This document shows, piece by piece, positions 1 through 8,681 of a DNA stretch of 64,000 nt. Position numbers and translations under genes: made by a program. The notes beneath the pieces were generated by a model. That model was not told where the DNA came from, ran no database searches, and saw nothing but the letters and a program-made list of their open reading frames with translations. The DNA is from Ignavibacteria bacterium (lineage in GTDB: Bacteria > Bacteroidota > Ignavibacteria > Tepidaquicellales > Tepidaquicellaceae), in NCBI GenBank assembly GCA_016704345.1, contig JADJAH010000003.1, positions 310,001-374,000 on the forward strand. The letters are read 5' to 3'. The first letter of the stretch is position 1. Each line of letters starts with the position of its first letter.

Positions 1-29
1 ATTTTTTTGCTGACAACGCAAATCTATTT

Positions 30-653
30 TCAACTCACGCCGGTCAATTTCCGGAATTCTCTTAGAAACTTTTTGTGTGAAGTGTAGTGAATAGTCTTCA
101 ACCCAAATTCTTCTGCCGCGGCGATGTTTGGTTTCAAGTCATCAATGAAAATGGATTCTTCGGGTGAGATGTTCATCTTTGTGATGAGATACTTATAGAT
201 CCTTTTATCGGGTTTGACAGAATTGACCTTGTATGAGAGCACGCGTTTCTTTATGTGCTTCACATAAGGAAAATTTTTGTTGATGAAATTGATGTGAGAT
301 GAGTCGGTGTTTGAAAGCATAAAAAGCTTGAAGCCGGAATCAAGAAGTTTGTTCTCGAGAAATTCTTTCATTTCTGTGTTCTCACGGAAGATGTTGCAGT
401 ACAGATCATGGAAGTCAGCAAAAGTAATGCTCAGACCATGTTTCTTCTTAAGTGATTTGAACGATTCCCGGATGTTGGTTTTACCGGTGCCGAGATGAAT
501 ATCGAGCCGGTTATCTGTAAAGTACTTCATCAGCTTTTCAGGGCTGAGTTTATTCTCGAGTCTTGATACACCTTCGAAGAAGCTCGAATAATCAAAATAC
601 ACAAGTGTATTTCCGAGGTCGAATACAATATTTTTTATCTCGCCGTCGGGCAA
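30..653 (-). CDS. HAD-superfamily hydrolase (phosphatase-like)
   Basis: The 207-residue protein has the four HAD motifs in order: FDLGNTLV near the N-terminus (nucleophile Asp12), a Ser/Thr motif in FMLSNTDSSH, a Lys in KPDKRIY, and the acidic IFIDDLKPN. The second Asp of the usual DxDxT is Gly here (DLGNT), as in the YihX-like FDLGGVL subgroup, so small sugar phosphates or phosphoglycolate-like substrates are plausible but unproven. The reading frame opens with TTG directly after the TGA of gpmA, with no clear ribosome binding site, which suggests translational coupling to gpmA. No ATG or GTG lies between this TTG and the nucleophile motif. Confidence 0.85.
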   Translation of the reverse strand: MPDGEIKNIVFDLGNTLVYFDYSSFFEGVSRLENKLSPEKLMKYFTDNRLDIHLGTGKTNIRESFKSLKKKHGLSITFADFHDLYCNIFRENTEMKEFLENKLLDSGFKLFMLSNTDSSHINFINKNFPYVKHIKKRVLSYKVNSVKPDKRIYKYLITKMNISPEESIFIDDLKPNIAAAEEFGLKTIHYTSHKKFLREFRKLTGVS

Positions 654-1259
654 TCAGATATACTTTGTTTCTATGACATTCAGTTCATCATCAAGTATGT
701 ATTCTTTCGGCGAACCGGTTGGTACTTCTGTCTGAAGAATCTCTTCCTCAGAGAGTTTTTCGAGAAACATTATCAAGGCTCTCAGACTGTTACCGTGTGC
801 TGATACAAGAATATCTTTTCCTGCTTTTAGTTCAGGTTCAATTTCACCATGATAATATGGAAGCACTCTGTCTGCAGTATCCTTAAGGCTCTCGCCGTTT
901 GGAGGAGGTATGTCATAACTTCTTCTCCATATCTTTACCTGATCGGCTCCAAACTTTTCTCGGCACTCATCTTTATTCATTCCCTGAAGATCTCCGTACA
1001 TTCTCTCATTAAGAGCTTTATCACGCGAGACAGGAATATCTGTTTGTCCGATTTCTTCAAGAATAATATCAAGTGTTTTCTGAGCCCTTATAAGATCTGA
1101 AGTGAATGCCTCATCAAATTCATATCCTTTCAATTTCTCGCCGGCTTTCTTGGCTTCTTCAACTCCTGCCGGAGATAGATCAATGTCTATCCATCCTGTA
1201 AATCGGTTCTCGAGATTCCATTGTGATTGGCCGTGTCTTACTATGACTAACTTTGGCAT
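654..1259 (-). CDS. gpmA: 2,3-bisphosphoglycerate-dependent phosphoglycerate mutase
   Basis: A cytoplasmic glycolytic enzyme that interconverts 3- and 2-phosphoglycerate through a phosphohistidine. The N-terminus carries the catalytic VRHGQSQWN (His9), followed by RFTGWIDIDLS, then NERMYGDLQGMNK with the acid/base Glu, the PPNGESL loop, and VSAHGNSLRAL with the second active-site His. These signatures are specific to the cofactor-dependent mutase rather than to a general histidine phosphatase. At 201 residues it is the short form (E. coli GpmA is about 250). It is transcribed divergently from recA and abuts the HAD gene, which starts at the next base after its stop. Confidence 0.93.
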   Translation of the reverse strand: MPKLVIVRHGQSQWNLENRFTGWIDIDLSPAGVEEAKKAGEKLKGYEFDEAFTSDLIRAQKTLDIILEEIGQTDIPVSRDKALNERMYGDLQGMNKDECREKFGADQVKIWRRSYDIPPPNGESLKDTADRVLPYYHGEIEPELKAGKDILVSAHGNSLRALIMFLEKLSEEEILQTEVPTGSPKEYILDDELNVIETKYI

Positions 1260-1643
1260 GATAAATTTTGATTGTAATTAGATTAGCAAAATAAGGCATT
1301 TAGTGTTGTGTTACAATTTAGGAATTTTGCTATGCAATAAACTTTTAATCGCAATACAAAATGCGCTAATGATTCACGGAAATCACTGAGAGAAGTGGTG
1401 AAACCTTGACCAAAAACAGATATTCAAAATCTGTCATTTGAGCCTAAATCAGAAGTCACAATTACTTTAACAGTTGTTTAAAACATAGTATTCCCTTGTC
1501 ATCCCATCTTAAAAAGATTTCTAACATCACGGCTTGCATTCAAAAAAATAATCTATCAACTTTGCAACTTCAAAGTCTATATATTGTTTGATCTCAAATA
1601 AATATATTCACGCCGTAATTTTGATAACCTTAAATACTTAACA
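1260..1643. promoter_or_regulatory. Divergent gpmA/recA intergenic region
   Basis: This 384-bp gap must hold the promoters of both gpmA (minus) and recA (plus). A TAATTTTG at 1616-1623 fits the Bacteroidota -7 pattern TAnnTTTG, 20 bp before the recA ATG. The nearest upstream TTTG (1587-1590) gives a spacer of 25 bp, longer than ideal, so the assignment is tentative. I saw no convincing gene, RNA or SOS operator here. Confidence 0.35.
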
Positions 1644-2687
1644 ATGTCAGAAGACAGAGACCTAAAGATGAAATCGCTTGACATCGCTCTCGAGCAAATC
1701 CAGAAAGAGCATGGCAAAGGCGCTATTATGAAGCTAGGCGACAAACCGATCCAGAAGATCGCGGCAATTTCCACCGGTTCAATATCCCTCGATGCAGCAC
1801 TCGGAATCGGCGGTGTACCGAGAGGCAGAATAATGGAGATATACGGACCGGAATCATCCGGAAAAACAACAATTTGCCTGCATATAATTGCAGAAGCTCA
1901 GAAAACAGGTGGGCTTGCGGCCTTCATAGACACGGAACACGCGCTGGACACAGGATATGCAAAGAAGCTTGGAGTTGATGTCAATAATCTTCTGATTTCC
2001 CAGCCTGAGTATGGCGAACAGGCTCTTGAGATCTGCGAAACACTCGTCAGAAGCAACTCGCTTGATGTGATCGTAGTGGACTCAGTCGCAGCTCTTACCG
2101 GCGAAATGGGCGATTCAGTAATGGGAATGCAGGCGAGACTTATGTCTCAGGCGCTGAGAAAGCTTACCGCAGCAGTTTCCAAATCGAATGTTGTCCTGAT
2201 ATTCACAAATCAGCTCCGCGAAAAAATAGGCGTTATGTTTGGAAGTCCCGAGACTACAACGGGCGGCAAAGCGCTGAAATTTTATGCATCCATCAGAATG
2301 GATATAAGAAGAATTGCTGCAATCAAGGATGGCACCGAGACAGTCGGCAACAGAACAAAGGTAAAGATAGTAAAGAACAAAGTCGCTCCGCCATTCAGAG
2401 AAGTTGAGTTTGATATCATGTACAACGAAGGCATCTCGAAGATCGGAGATCTTATTGATCTTGCAGTGGAGAAAGAGATCATAAAAAAATCCGGCGCATG
2501 GTTCTCCTACGGTGAGAACAGAATGCAGGGCAGAGACGGTGTTAAGAGATTTCTGAATGAAGATGCGGCTATTCTTGAGAAACTGGGAAAAGAAGTAAGA
2601 GCAGCAATAGGTATGGATAACGGAGCGGAAAACGGCGTATCCGGGAATGGTGTAGCTAAGGAAGATGCTTCCGCTAAGAAAAAATAG
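1644..2687 (+). CDS. recA: Recombinase RecA
   Basis: The 347-residue protein is full length for RecA. It has the Walker A motif GPESSGKTT, the Walker B stretch LDVIVVDSVAALT, the L1 region around MGMQARLMSQALRKL, and the L2 loop FTNQLREKIGVMFGSPETT followed by TGGKALKFYASIR. It forms ATP-dependent filaments on single-stranded DNA for strand exchange and LexA-type cleavage. The ATG at 1644 fits the family N-terminus (a short linker, then IQKEHGKGAIM). The C-terminal tail ends in a short Lys/Ala-rich stretch instead of the strongly acidic tail of E. coli RecA. recX follows across a terminator-like hairpin. Confidence 0.98.
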   Translation: MSEDRDLKMKSLDIALEQIQKEHGKGAIMKLGDKPIQKIAAISTGSISLDAALGIGGVPRGRIMEIYGPESSGKTTICLHIIAEAQKTGGLAAFIDTEHALDTGYAKKLGVDVNNLLISQPEYGEQALEICETLVRSNSLDVIVVDSVAALTGEMGDSVMGMQARLMSQALRKLTAAVSKSNVVLIFTNQLREKIGVMFGSPETTTGGKALKFYASIRMDIRRIAAIKDGTETVGNRTKVKIVKNKVAPPFREVEFDIMYNEGISKIGDLIDLAVEKEIIKKSGAWFSYGENRMQGRDGVKRFLNEDAAILEKLGKEVRAAIGMDNGAENGVSGNGVAKEDASAKKK

Positions 2688-2712
2688 CAGGCGTATTGTC
2701 AAATAAGAATAT

Positions 2713-2746
2713 GAAGCCGGAAGCTCAGCGCTTGCCGGCTTCTTTT
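2713..2746 (+). terminator. Hairpin between recA and recX
   Basis: Arms GAAGCCGG (2713-2720) and CCGGCTTC (2735-2742) pair perfectly, an inner AAG/CTT extends the stem, and TTTT follows. The hairpin lies 25 bp after the recA stop and just before the recX start. It could terminate most recA transcripts and let a minority read into recX, the arrangement known for E. coli recA-recX. Confidence 0.75.
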
Positions 2747-2751
2747 GTGAA

Positions 2752-3384
2752 ATGAAGATACAGAAGATTGAACGGCAGAAGAAAGACAAGAACCGCTTCA
2801 GTATTTTTTCGGAAGACGGATTTGTTGCGGGAGTTTCCGAAGACACACTTGCAAGGTTTGGACTCAGGGCCGGTGATGAAATGGAATTGGATAGGCTTAG
2901 AGAGATAGAAGTTTACGAAGATTTTTCAACGGCAAAAAAAGATGCTTACGCTTATATTGCATACAAGCCCAGGACAATCTCGGAAGTTATAAGGAAGCTG
3001 AAAGCAAAGAAACACTCTGCTGGTGCAATAGAAGGTGCGGTAGAAATTCTGACAGAGCAGAAATATCTGGATGACAAGCTTTATGCACTGAGCTATGCCG
3101 CCGAGAAACTTCGTTCAAAGCCAATTGGAAAAGAGCTGTTGAGAAGAAAGCTGTTACAGAAAGGCGTAACGAAGGAAACAGTTGATTCTGCATTGTCAGA
3201 AACTTTACCTGAAGAAGGTGAGGTTGAACTTGCACTGATTGCATTGAAAAAATATTCCCCAAAGCTGCGCGAAGATGACAATTCCAAACGAAAGGCAAAG
3301 TGTTACAGACACCTTATGTCAAGGGGTTTCAGCAATGAAACGGCATATGAAGTTACCAGAATGTTCCTTGAAGAGATCAAGTGA
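2752..3384 (+). CDS. recX: Regulatory protein RecX
   Basis: The 210-residue protein shows the RecX pattern of three-helix repeats: AYAYIAYKPRTISEVIRKLKAK, then ILTEQKYLDDKLYALSYAAEKL with RSKPIGKELLRRKLLQKGV, then a C-terminal CYRHLMSRGFSNETAYEV. RecX binds the RecA filament and limits its extension. Position directly after recA supports the assignment. The first 60 residues are a family-typical lead-in (IQKIERQKKDKNRFSIF). Expression is probably reduced relative to recA by the hairpin at 2713-2746. Confidence 0.93.
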   Translation: MKIQKIERQKKDKNRFSIFSEDGFVAGVSEDTLARFGLRAGDEMELDRLREIEVYEDFSTAKKDAYAYIAYKPRTISEVIRKLKAKKHSAGAIEGAVEILTEQKYLDDKLYALSYAAEKLRSKPIGKELLRRKLLQKGVTKETVDSALSETLPEEGEVELALIALKKYSPKLREDDNSKRKAKCYRHLMSRGFSNETAYEVTRMFLEEIK

Positions 3385-3433
3385 AATGAATCTAAAATGT
3401 GAATGCATGAATAAAATCAATACAGGTTATTAA

Positions 3434-4642
3434 TTGGAAAACAGAGTAACATCAGAATTTGAGAAGCATCTCGAATCTCTTGGTTCGATGCTTAAAGAAG
3501 AGTTTGATCTTCCAGATCATGCAATAGAAACGGTTGCTGGTTCGGTAAAAACCGTTGTGATGCAGATGATCCGGCTGATGAGAGAAGGGAAGTCTGCACA
3601 TGAAAAATTCTTTTCGGACATTATCTTAAATTCTATTGATGCCATAATCGGATTTGATAACGAATTCAAAATCTTTCTCTGGAATAAGGGCGCAGAGAAT
3701 CTATTCGGCTACAGCAGGGAAGAAGCAACCGGCAAAGATTTTGCTTTCCTGATTCCGAAACACCTTCTTGAAAAAGGCGAAAAGGAATTTCTTATCAAAG
3801 AAGTAAATGAGAAAGGATTCCTCGCAAATCATGAATCCGAGAGAATTACCAAATCCGGAGAGACAAAGTTTGTAAGCATTTCACGGTTTGCAGTACATGA
3901 TGAACAAAATCAAATGATTGGATCTGTAGGCATCATCAGAGATATGACTCTGGTAAGGAAGCTTCAGCAGGAGCTGCGTGAAAGAGAGAATCTTGCTCTT
4001 ATCGGAGAAGTTGTATCCAGTGTTGCTCACAGTCTTTCCAATCCGTTGAATATAATTTCCGGTAATGCCGACTATCTTCTTCTGAATAAAAAAGAGGGAG
4101 ATGAAGAGCATGAGGAATTGGAAGCAATACTAAACGAAGCCACACGCATTACAAAATCGATAAGGCATCTCCTGAATTTCTCCAGACCATTGAAGTCGAA
4201 TAAGAAATTGAATGACATCAACGAAATTCTTACAAAGATCTCTGAAGATGTGAAGCATATGTCAGGTAAGAAGGATATCAAGATCAAAAAGGATCTTGAG
4301 AAAAATCTTAAGCCGGTTGAGTTTGATCAGGCTCAGATTGAAGAAGCGCTTGCAAACATTGTTACGAATGCAATTCAGGCAATACCTTCCAAAGGTGAAA
4401 TCACGCTTTCGACAAGATCGGTTAACGGAAAGACAATTATTACCATTGCCGATAACGGCCAGGGAATCTCAAAAGAAAACCTTGACAAAATTTTCAATCC
4501 ATTCTTTTCCACAAAAGAATACGGCAAAGGCACAGGGCTAGGGCTTTCAATCACAAAGAGAGTCATCTCCGAACACGGTGGCGATATCTCAGTTAAGTCA
4601 ACTCAAGGCAAAGGAACAAGCTTTACCATAGAGCTCAATTGA
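3434..4642 (+). CDS. PAS-domain sensor histidine kinase (soluble)
   Basis: The 402-residue protein has a PAS domain (about residues 60-175, with FDNEFKIFLWNKGAENLFGY and a PAC-like GSVGIIRDMT), a HisKA dimerisation helix with phospho-acceptor His199 in SSVAHSLSNPLN, and a HATPase_c domain with N-box ALANIVTNAIQAI, G1 ADNGQGIS and G2 GTGLGLSITKRVI. There is no membrane segment, so it should sense a cytoplasmic or redox signal through PAS. The frame opens with TTG at 3434; an ATG 17 codons in is the alternative. No response regulator is adjacent. The NtrC-type regulator at 8682 is the only one in the window and is a possible but unproven partner. Confidence 0.9.
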   Translation: MENRVTSEFEKHLESLGSMLKEEFDLPDHAIETVAGSVKTVVMQMIRLMREGKSAHEKFFSDIILNSIDAIIGFDNEFKIFLWNKGAENLFGYSREEATGKDFAFLIPKHLLEKGEKEFLIKEVNEKGFLANHESERITKSGETKFVSISRFAVHDEQNQMIGSVGIIRDMTLVRKLQQELRERENLALIGEVVSSVAHSLSNPLNIISGNADYLLLNKKEGDEEHEELEAILNEATRITKSIRHLLNFSRPLKSNKKLNDINEILTKISEDVKHMSGKKDIKIKKDLEKNLKPVEFDQAQIEEALANIVTNAIQAIPSKGEITLSTRSVNGKTIITIADNGQGISKENLDKIFNPFFSTKEYGKGTGLGLSITKRVISEHGGDISVKSTQGKGTSFTIELN

Positions 4643-4783
4643 GAATTAAGAATTAGGAATTAAGAATTGCTGGTTTGGAATTTTCATTTCACACCAAGAA
4701 TTATTCAAGAACTTTACAGCACTAAATGAGTTTGTTCAGATTTCCGCAAATTCCTAATTCTTAATTCGTAATTCCTAATTGGC
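4639..4783. repeat. Inverted AT-rich intergenic repeat (AATTAAGAATTAGGAATT type)
   Basis: Two arms of the same AT-rich sequence, 4639-4668 and 4750-4783, are inverted and about 80 bp apart, between the convergent kinase and pirin genes. The core is GAATTAAGAATTAGGAATT on one arm and its complement, with one or two changes, on the other. A further copy lies at 15404-15437. As RNA the arms could fold into a long hairpin, so the unit may act as a bidirectional terminator. Confidence 0.6.
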
Positions 4784-5494
4784 TCTCATCGGTATTTCCA
4801 TCAGCAAAATCTCGCAATCAGTTTCAGCGTTAATAGTGAAAGCCTCAGTGTCTGTTATTCCCATGCCGTCTCTTGCGCCAAGCTTGTTGCCGGCAACAGT
4901 TGCTTCACCGCTGATGATAAATGCATAGACACCATTACCGTTCATCTTAAGTTTATACTCTGTTTCGTTTCCCTTTTCAAATCTTCCTAAATGAAACCAT
5001 GCGTCTTGATGAACCCATGCTCCATCATCATCCGGATTCGGTGAAACAATCTGCTGAAGTTTGTTATGCCTATCGTTAAGGTTAAGTGTGATCTGATCAT
5101 ATCTCGGTTCTACATTCTTCTTGTTCGGAAAGATCCATATCTGAAGAAGCTTCACGGGCTTGTCAGTATTATGATTGAACTCGCTGTGCAGGATTCCCTT
5201 GCCTGCACTCATAACTTGAATGTCTCCGTGTCTGATCACTTCAGAGTTGCCCATACTGTCTTTGTGTTCCAGGTCACCTTCGAGCGGAATGGTGATGATC
5301 TCCATGTTGTCGTGAGGGTGCATGCCAAATCCTTTTCCGCCCGCAACGGTATCGTCATTCAGAACTCTTAGTACACCGAAATGAATTCTCGCCGGATCAT
5401 GATAATTTGCAAAGCTGAATGTGTGTTTTGCATTGAGCCAGCCGTGATCTGCATGACCTCTTGTATCTGCCTTGTGGATTATAGTGTTTACCAT
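4775..5494 (-). CDS. Pirin-family bicupin protein
   Basis: The 239-residue protein matches the YhhW-type pirins: RGHADHGWLNAKHTFSFANY at the N-terminus, then the metal-site motif FGMHPHDNMEIIT and a second His in GKGILHSEFNH, followed by a less conserved C-terminal cupin. Members bind Fe and some oxidise quercetin; the physiological role is unclear for most. The start ATG at 5494 fits the family N-terminus. It is convergent with the histidine kinase and stands alone on its strand. Confidence 0.88.
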   Translation of the reverse strand: MVNTIIHKADTRGHADHGWLNAKHTFSFANYHDPARIHFGVLRVLNDDTVAGGKGFGMHPHDNMEIITIPLEGDLEHKDSMGNSEVIRHGDIQVMSAGKGILHSEFNHNTDKPVKLLQIWIFPNKKNVEPRYDQITLNLNDRHNKLQQIVSPNPDDDGAWVHQDAWFHLGRFEKGNETEYKLKMNGNGVYAFIISGEATVAGNKLGARDGMGITDTEAFTINAETDCEILLMEIPMRAN

Positions 5495-5641
5495 TGTGAG
5501 TTGATTTTGTTTTTAGATATACAAAGATAGTAAGATTATTCGATCTGACAAATAATCTAGATTAAGTATTGACACGAATGAATATACTAAAAGAGAGCAA
5601 TTACAAGTCTAAGTTACGAGTTACAAGTTGCAGTTAATAAT

Positions 5642-6127
5642 TTATTCTTCAAATATCTGTATCAGATTACCATCCGGGTCTGCAATTATTAACACACGCT
5701 TGCCTGTGATCCTATCTGCCGCAATGCTTCCTACAATTCTCACATTCTTCTCTAACATAGATCCCATCCAGTTTGTAAAGTCAGGAACCGTGAAACCAAT
5801 TTTTGAAAATCCCTGCAACTTCTTCCCCGAAAAGTATTCTCTGATTATTTCTTCAGTGACCGAAGAGTCGGGTTCTATTAATTCTATTGAGATCAATCCG
5901 CTCTTAAGGTTTGCTTGCCTGTAACCAAGATGTGGGTAATCTGTTCTCTCAATAAATTCCAGGCCAAGATACTTTTCATACCAGGCAAGTGAAGAGTCTA
6001 TATCTGATACAGTCACTTCGAAGAAAAAGCTTTTCGGCTCGCCGTGCTTTTGCATTTGAGAGAATACATCGTCTGCCAAAAACATTGCAATGATCAATAC
6101 GAGAATTCGGAATCTATTGTCAGCCAT
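5642..6127 (-). CDS. VOC/glyoxalase-fold protein with N-terminal signal sequence
   Basis: Residues 30-161 form a vicinal-oxygen-chelate domain: FFFEVTVSDIDSSLAWYEKYLGLEF, a central beta-strand region, and the closing ADPDGNLIQIFEE. Residues 5-24 (FRILVLIIAMFLADDVFSQ) look like a signal peptide, so the protein may be exported, which is uncommon for this fold. The likely metal ligands are few (the terminal Glu in IQIFEE), so function cannot be assigned. It lies 73 bp downstream of the Crp-like regulator on the same strand and may be co-transcribed with it. Confidence 0.75.
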   Translation of the reverse strand: MADNRFRILVLIIAMFLADDVFSQMQKHGEPKSFFFEVTVSDIDSSLAWYEKYLGLEFIERTDYPHLGYRQANLKSGLISIELIEPDSSVTEEIIREYFSGKKLQGFSKIGFTVPDFTNWMGSMLEKNVRIVGSIAADRITGKRVLIIADPDGNLIQIFEE

Positions 6128-6200
6128 TATTAGTTTTGTTTTTAGAATGTTGTACTAATTGTTTCTACTTTACGACGAAGGCATTCCTTCAGGACTTACT

Positions 6201-6791
6201 TCAAATTTCAAATTGCCTTTCCCTTTCCGCTTTCAACTTACTCAAAAATTCGGGGGTCACTCCAATGTATGCTGCAATGTGCTTTTGCGGAATTGTGTTG
6301 AACACAGTCGGATACGCCGAACAGAATTTTTCGTACCTTTGTTTTGCTGTGAGACTAAGATTATCCATCACACGCTGTCTGTTTGATACGAGAGAGTTCT
6401 CGGTAATGATGCGAAAGAATCTTTCAAATTTAGGTATGCCGACATAAAGTTTTTCCTGTTCTTCTTTCGGGAGCAGAAGCATTTCTGATTCCTCCATTGC
6501 TTCTATGAAGAGATTACCGGGCTTTTGAGTAATGAGACTATACATGTCTGCTATCCACCAATCCGGCGGAGCGAATTGAAGTATATGCTCGAAGCCGTTC
6601 TCATCAATAGTATAAGCGCGCATGCAGCCGTCAGTGACAAATGCAGAGTGTCTGCAGATGTCACCTGTCTGAAGGAGAAACTCTTTTCGCTTAACCTTTC
6701 TGGATTCGAGCAATGAGATAAAGAACTTCTCTTCCTCTTTATCAAGCGAAATATGTTTAGAGATATTATTGAGAATGAGTTTGTGATTCAA
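6201..6791 (-). CDS. Crp/Fnr-family transcriptional regulator
   Basis: The 196-residue protein has an N-terminal cyclic-nucleotide-binding-like beta-roll (about residues 20-115, with FLLQTGDICRHSAFVTDGCMR and a FAPPDWWIADMYSL turn) and a C-terminal winged helix containing QKHIAAYIGVTPEFLSKLKAE, where the recognition helix would lie. This is the Bacteroidota subtype that usually lacks the Arg/Ser residues for cAMP binding, so the ligand is unknown. No FNR-type cysteine cluster is present. The VOC gene follows on the same strand. Confidence 0.85.
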   Translation of the reverse strand: MNHKLILNNISKHISLDKEEEKFFISLLESRKVKRKEFLLQTGDICRHSAFVTDGCMRAYTIDENGFEHILQFAPPDWWIADMYSLITQKPGNLFIEAMEESEMLLLPKEEQEKLYVGIPKFERFFRIITENSLVSNRQRVMDNLSLTAKQRYEKFCSAYPTVFNTIPQKHIAAYIGVTPEFLSKLKAERERQFEI

Positions 6792-7113
6792 AACAAATTG
6801 CCTATCCTTTAAAATGAGATGTTTAGTTTTAGAGAATTTAATCTTTAATGTGATAGTATTGAGTTCATTTATAATTCACTGTTCAATCGTATTCCCCGGT
6901 TGGCATAAAGAAATGGAGTTTTGGATGAATTAGATCTCTAGTCGCGGTTTGCTCTTCATGTAAAATGAATTACATGCCGGCTTCAGGTCTGTCGTACTAA
7001 CGAATACTCGCGTTATAATCTTAATACAAAATGAAGATTCGTGCATTCGTGGCTGAAGATTGTCTTTGCTGCGAATACACGAATCTAGTACAAGCATTTT
7101 TCAAATTACAGGT
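6792..7113. other. Intergenic region with a long palindromic repeat
   Basis: No gene is visible in this 322-bp gap. Arms at 7035-7049 and 7072-7086 (AGATTCGTGCATTCG against CGAATACACGAATCT) form an almost perfect stem of about 15 bp with one mismatch, just beyond the 3' end of the minus-strand T9SS gene. It resembles the dispersed 'ATTCGTG-ATTCGTGG' intergenic palindromes seen in many genomes and may terminate transcription. Confidence 0.45.
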
Positions 7114-7923
7114 CTACTTAATTACAGCCATCCTCAAAGTCTTTGTATAACCGCTTACCTTAAGTGTGTAAAGGTAAACACCGCTCGGCAGTTCACTGGC
7201 ATTAAATGCAATCGAATAATTACCTGCAGGCTTGAATTCATTCACAAGCGCTTTAATGAACTTACCGGAGATGTCATAGATATTTAGTTCAACGTCGCCG
7301 TCAACGGGAAGATCATACATTATATTTGTTTCGGGGTTGAAAGGGTTAGGAAAATTCTGAGAAAGGTTGTAGTCGTTCAACTCTGAATTTGTCTGGTTAA
7401 TGCCGGTTGCTAATTTCACATACAAACTTTTGTTCGCAGACCAGTTCCATTCGTCACCGCTTGAATTACTGCCGGTGTTAGTAGCAATTCCAACAGTCCA
7501 GATTGTATCAAGGCCTATAGTTGCGGGGGCGGTATAACTGAATTGAACCGTTACTGTTCCGTTACTCATCAAGAGATTGTCATTGTGCGTGATCTCTCCG
7601 CTTTGAACTCTTGTTCCGGATGTAACGGCTCCGAGTGTACCTCTCCTGGTTGCAATGTCTAAGCCTGCTCCTGTCTTTCCTGCGCGGTTGATAATCATTG
7701 AGTATTGCGCTGTTTGTCCTGCTACAACTGTATCGGGACCGGTGATGGTTACGGAAACTCCTGCTGTGCCTGATGATCCGTGACAGCTTCCGCAACCTGA
7801 AGTTGAAGTCTTTCTTGTTCTGTTTGTTCTTCCGTCGATATCAGCAAGAAGGTCTAAGCTGACTGATAGAAGAAGGACTGTTGCAAAGAGCCCGATGAAG
7901 ATCTTTATTGCTTTCATTTTCAT
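7114..7923 (-). CDS. Secreted protein with one CxxCH motif and a T9SS sorting domain
   Basis: The 269-residue protein starts with a signal peptide (hydrophobic run IFIGLFATVLLLSVSLDLLA), then GCGSCHG (residues 43-49), a single c-type haem attachment motif, in a layout like the choice-of-anchor V family (xxCxxCH, then an immunoglobulin-like domain of about 120 residues with VSVTITGPDTVVAGQTAQY). It ends in a type IX sorting domain (LSQNFPNPFNPETNIMYDLP onward, finishing TLKVSGYTKTLRMAVIK). It should be exported to the periplasm and then through the T9SS to the surface. Whether haem is attached depends on a cytochrome c maturation system that is not visible here. Confidence 0.82.
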   Translation of the reverse strand: MKMKAIKIFIGLFATVLLLSVSLDLLADIDGRTNRTRKTSTSGCGSCHGSSGTAGVSVTITGPDTVVAGQTAQYSMIINRAGKTGAGLDIATRRGTLGAVTSGTRVQSGEITHNDNLLMSNGTVTVQFSYTAPATIGLDTIWTVGIATNTGSNSSGDEWNWSANKSLYVKLATGINQTNSELNDYNLSQNFPNPFNPETNIMYDLPVDGDVELNIYDISGKFIKALVNEFKPAGNYSIAFNASELPSGVYLYTLKVSGYTKTLRMAVIK

Positions 7924-8177
7924 TGTGTTTTTGATTACGGCAGTATATCAAATTGCCATTGATAATTTAAATTGAAGTTGTATACCATATTAATAACAAT
8001 TACCGTGCCATCAAAATGTCCATTTTATTGGCATTTATTGCTTGTCGGGTATCTTTGGATTCCCCACAATGTAGAAAATTTCCACAATTGTCATGTTAAG
8101 CAGGTGAGACCGACTTAAAAATAATTACCTGAAATGCTCAAACCATTTACATATCTTTGCCTCAAAAAAGGTAATTG

Positions 8178-8615
8178 ATGTTAAGATCTTCGTTTACAGG
8201 TAAGACTACACTTATCATACTTTCTATCGGACTTATTGCTGCCACTGCTTTATGGCTGTATTCAGTAATTCCTCAAGTTGGAGATGAATCTGTAATGAGT
8301 CAAACTGACACAAAGTTTATGGTGCTAATGTTGTTGCTTGCAATATCTCCCTATATAGCGCTTATAATGTTTTTATGGCACTTTAGTCACACACGGAAGT
8401 CACTGCTTGTGCTTTCTATCGGAGCATTACTTATCGCTGCATTTGGAGTTGCTGCAATGGCGGACTCGATATATATTGATCCTGATGCACAAAGCGCAAT
8501 GGCATTATTCATTGTGCCGGTCTTTCAATGGATAGCTTTGATACTGGTAGTCGGCATCTGCAAATATGTAAAAAATCTCGGCAACACTACGATTGAATCC
8601 GGAAACAATAAATGA
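8178..8615 (+). CDS. Small four-helix membrane protein of unknown function
   Basis: The 145-residue protein has four predicted membrane segments (around residues 10-30, 48-66, 76-96 and 111-132) and no recognisable catalytic motif. I chose ATG 8178 because AAAAAGG sits seven bases upstream; a TTG codon earlier is less likely. A TATCTTTG at 8152-8159 matches the Bacteroidota -7 element and would give a very short leader. It precedes the NtrC-type regulator by 66 bp on the same strand. I do not recognise the family. Confidence 0.7.
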   Translation: MLRSSFTGKTTLIILSIGLIAATALWLYSVIPQVGDESVMSQTDTKFMVLMLLLAISPYIALIMFLWHFSHTRKSLLVLSIGALLIAAFGVAAMADSIYIDPDAQSAMALFIVPVFQWIALILVVGICKYVKNLGNTTIESGNNK

Positions 8616-8681
8616 TTCGATGCAAAGCAGTCAAAAATATTCAACTGATAAATCACTCTTGATTTTCTATTTTACCATTCA

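Noticed and set aside
2115..2846. Long open frame on the minus strand opposite recA
   Set aside because: It mirrors the codon pattern of recA, has no motif, and recA is certain.
7035..7086. Palindrome considered as a tRNA or riboswitch
   Set aside because: A single stem with no cloverleaf or aptamer core; fits a dispersed palindrome.
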